13,350 nucleotides of DNA, from the NCBI GenBank assembly GCA_947178085.1, contig CAMWWS010000033.1:1-13350 (forward strand), in the 5' to 3' direction. Under the pieces are notes generated by a model. It worked only from the letters and a program-made list of their open reading frames with translations. It made no database searches and had not been told where the DNA came from. The translations under genes and the position numbers were made by a program. This stretch comes from an uncultured Lachnospiraceae bacterium. Its GTDB lineage: Bacteria; Bacillota_A; Clostridia; Lachnospirales; Lachnospiraceae. Positions within the stretch are counted from its first letter, which is position 1. Every line of letters starts with the position of its first letter. This document shows, piece by piece, positions 13,158-13,350 of this stretch.

Positions 13158-13350
13158 ATGAATATTTTAATAATTGAAGATGACCGCCTTTTGAATAATA
13201 CGTTATGCTATAATCTGTCCACTGCCGGACATGAAACAGATTCTGCGCTGACAAAGTCAATGGCGTTGGATTTTTGCGGGAAACATGACTATGATTTAAT
13301 TGTTCTTGATGTCAATCTTCCGGATGGTAACGGCTTTGACTTATGCAGAG
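13158..13350 (+). CDS. Response regulator receiver domain, cut by the window edge
   Basis: Only the first 64 residues are visible. They form a typical receiver-domain start: MNILIIEDDRLL with the acidic pair Asp8/Asp9, then DYDLIVLDVNLPDGNGF with the phospho-acceptor Asp51 followed by the usual LPDG turn. This pattern is most common in OmpR-type regulators that sit beside a histidine kinase gene and often an ABC transporter, but the output domain lies outside the window. The ATG follows GAAAGGA (13142-13148). It differs clearly in sequence from the complete regulator at 8160-8840, so it is a separate system. Confidence 0.85.
   Translation, partial: MNILIIEDDRLLNNTLCYNLSTAGHETDSALTKSMALDFCGKHDYDLIVLDVNLPDGNGFDLCR

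Noticed and set aside
1..13350. Defence island, prophage, insertion sequence or CRISPR array
   Set aside because: No transposase, integrase, phage gene, terminal repeat or regularly spaced repeat was found; all large frames fit transport, regulation, envelope or repair functions.

Overview
The window looks like chromosome from a low-to-moderate GC Firmicute, most probably a gut-type Clostridia (Lachnospiraceae-like). I base this on AT-rich intergenic DNA, strong GGAGG-type ribosome binding sites, a Bacillus/Clostridia-type SOS box, a Y-family polymerase paired with a YolD-like protein, and the gene families present. Species cannot be decided from the sequence. No rRNA, tRNA, CRISPR array, insertion sequence or phage gene was seen. 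This is compact chromosome with about eleven complete genes, one gene cut by the right edge, and several readable control regions.

Left part (1-4869): a sigma-A-type promoter drives a yybP-ykoY manganese riboswitch with a full transcription-attenuation platform, then mntP, a manganese exporter. Next comes a MATE efflux gene with its own promoter, followed almost without a gap by a LacI-family repressor. A second, separately promoted MATE gene follows and ends at a strong intrinsic terminator. A near-palindrome with a central CG, just upstream of the second MATE promoter, is a plausible operator for the LacI-type protein.

Centre (4870-11357): six same-strand genes form an apparent operon. They encode a VTC-fold polyphosphate polymerase-like protein, a DUF4956 membrane protein, a beta-helix lipoprotein of the Cthe_2159 type, an OmpR-type response regulator, a sensor histidine kinase and a SLC13/ArsB-like anion permease. 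The kinase and permease genes overlap by ATGA. The promoter carries a PmrA/PhoB-like direct repeat (YTTAAG-N5-CTTAAG) over its -35 region, so the encoded regulator may control its own operon. This is the most interesting part of the window. It reads as a candidate envelope system in which an anionic polymer is made at the membrane and linked to a surface beta-helix protein, under a dedicated sensor. That functional reading is inference; the gene content and order are seen directly.

Right part (11314-13350): a minus-strand operon encodes a Y-family translesion DNA polymerase and a YolD-like partner, with a LexA-type box upstream. It converges on the permease gene and overlaps its 3' end by 44 bp. 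A 10-bp perfect inverted repeat inside the yolD-like gene may terminate the plus-strand operon. Divergent to the polymerase, a TATAAT promoter leads into a second OmpR-type response regulator truncated by the window edge after its phospho-acceptor aspartate.
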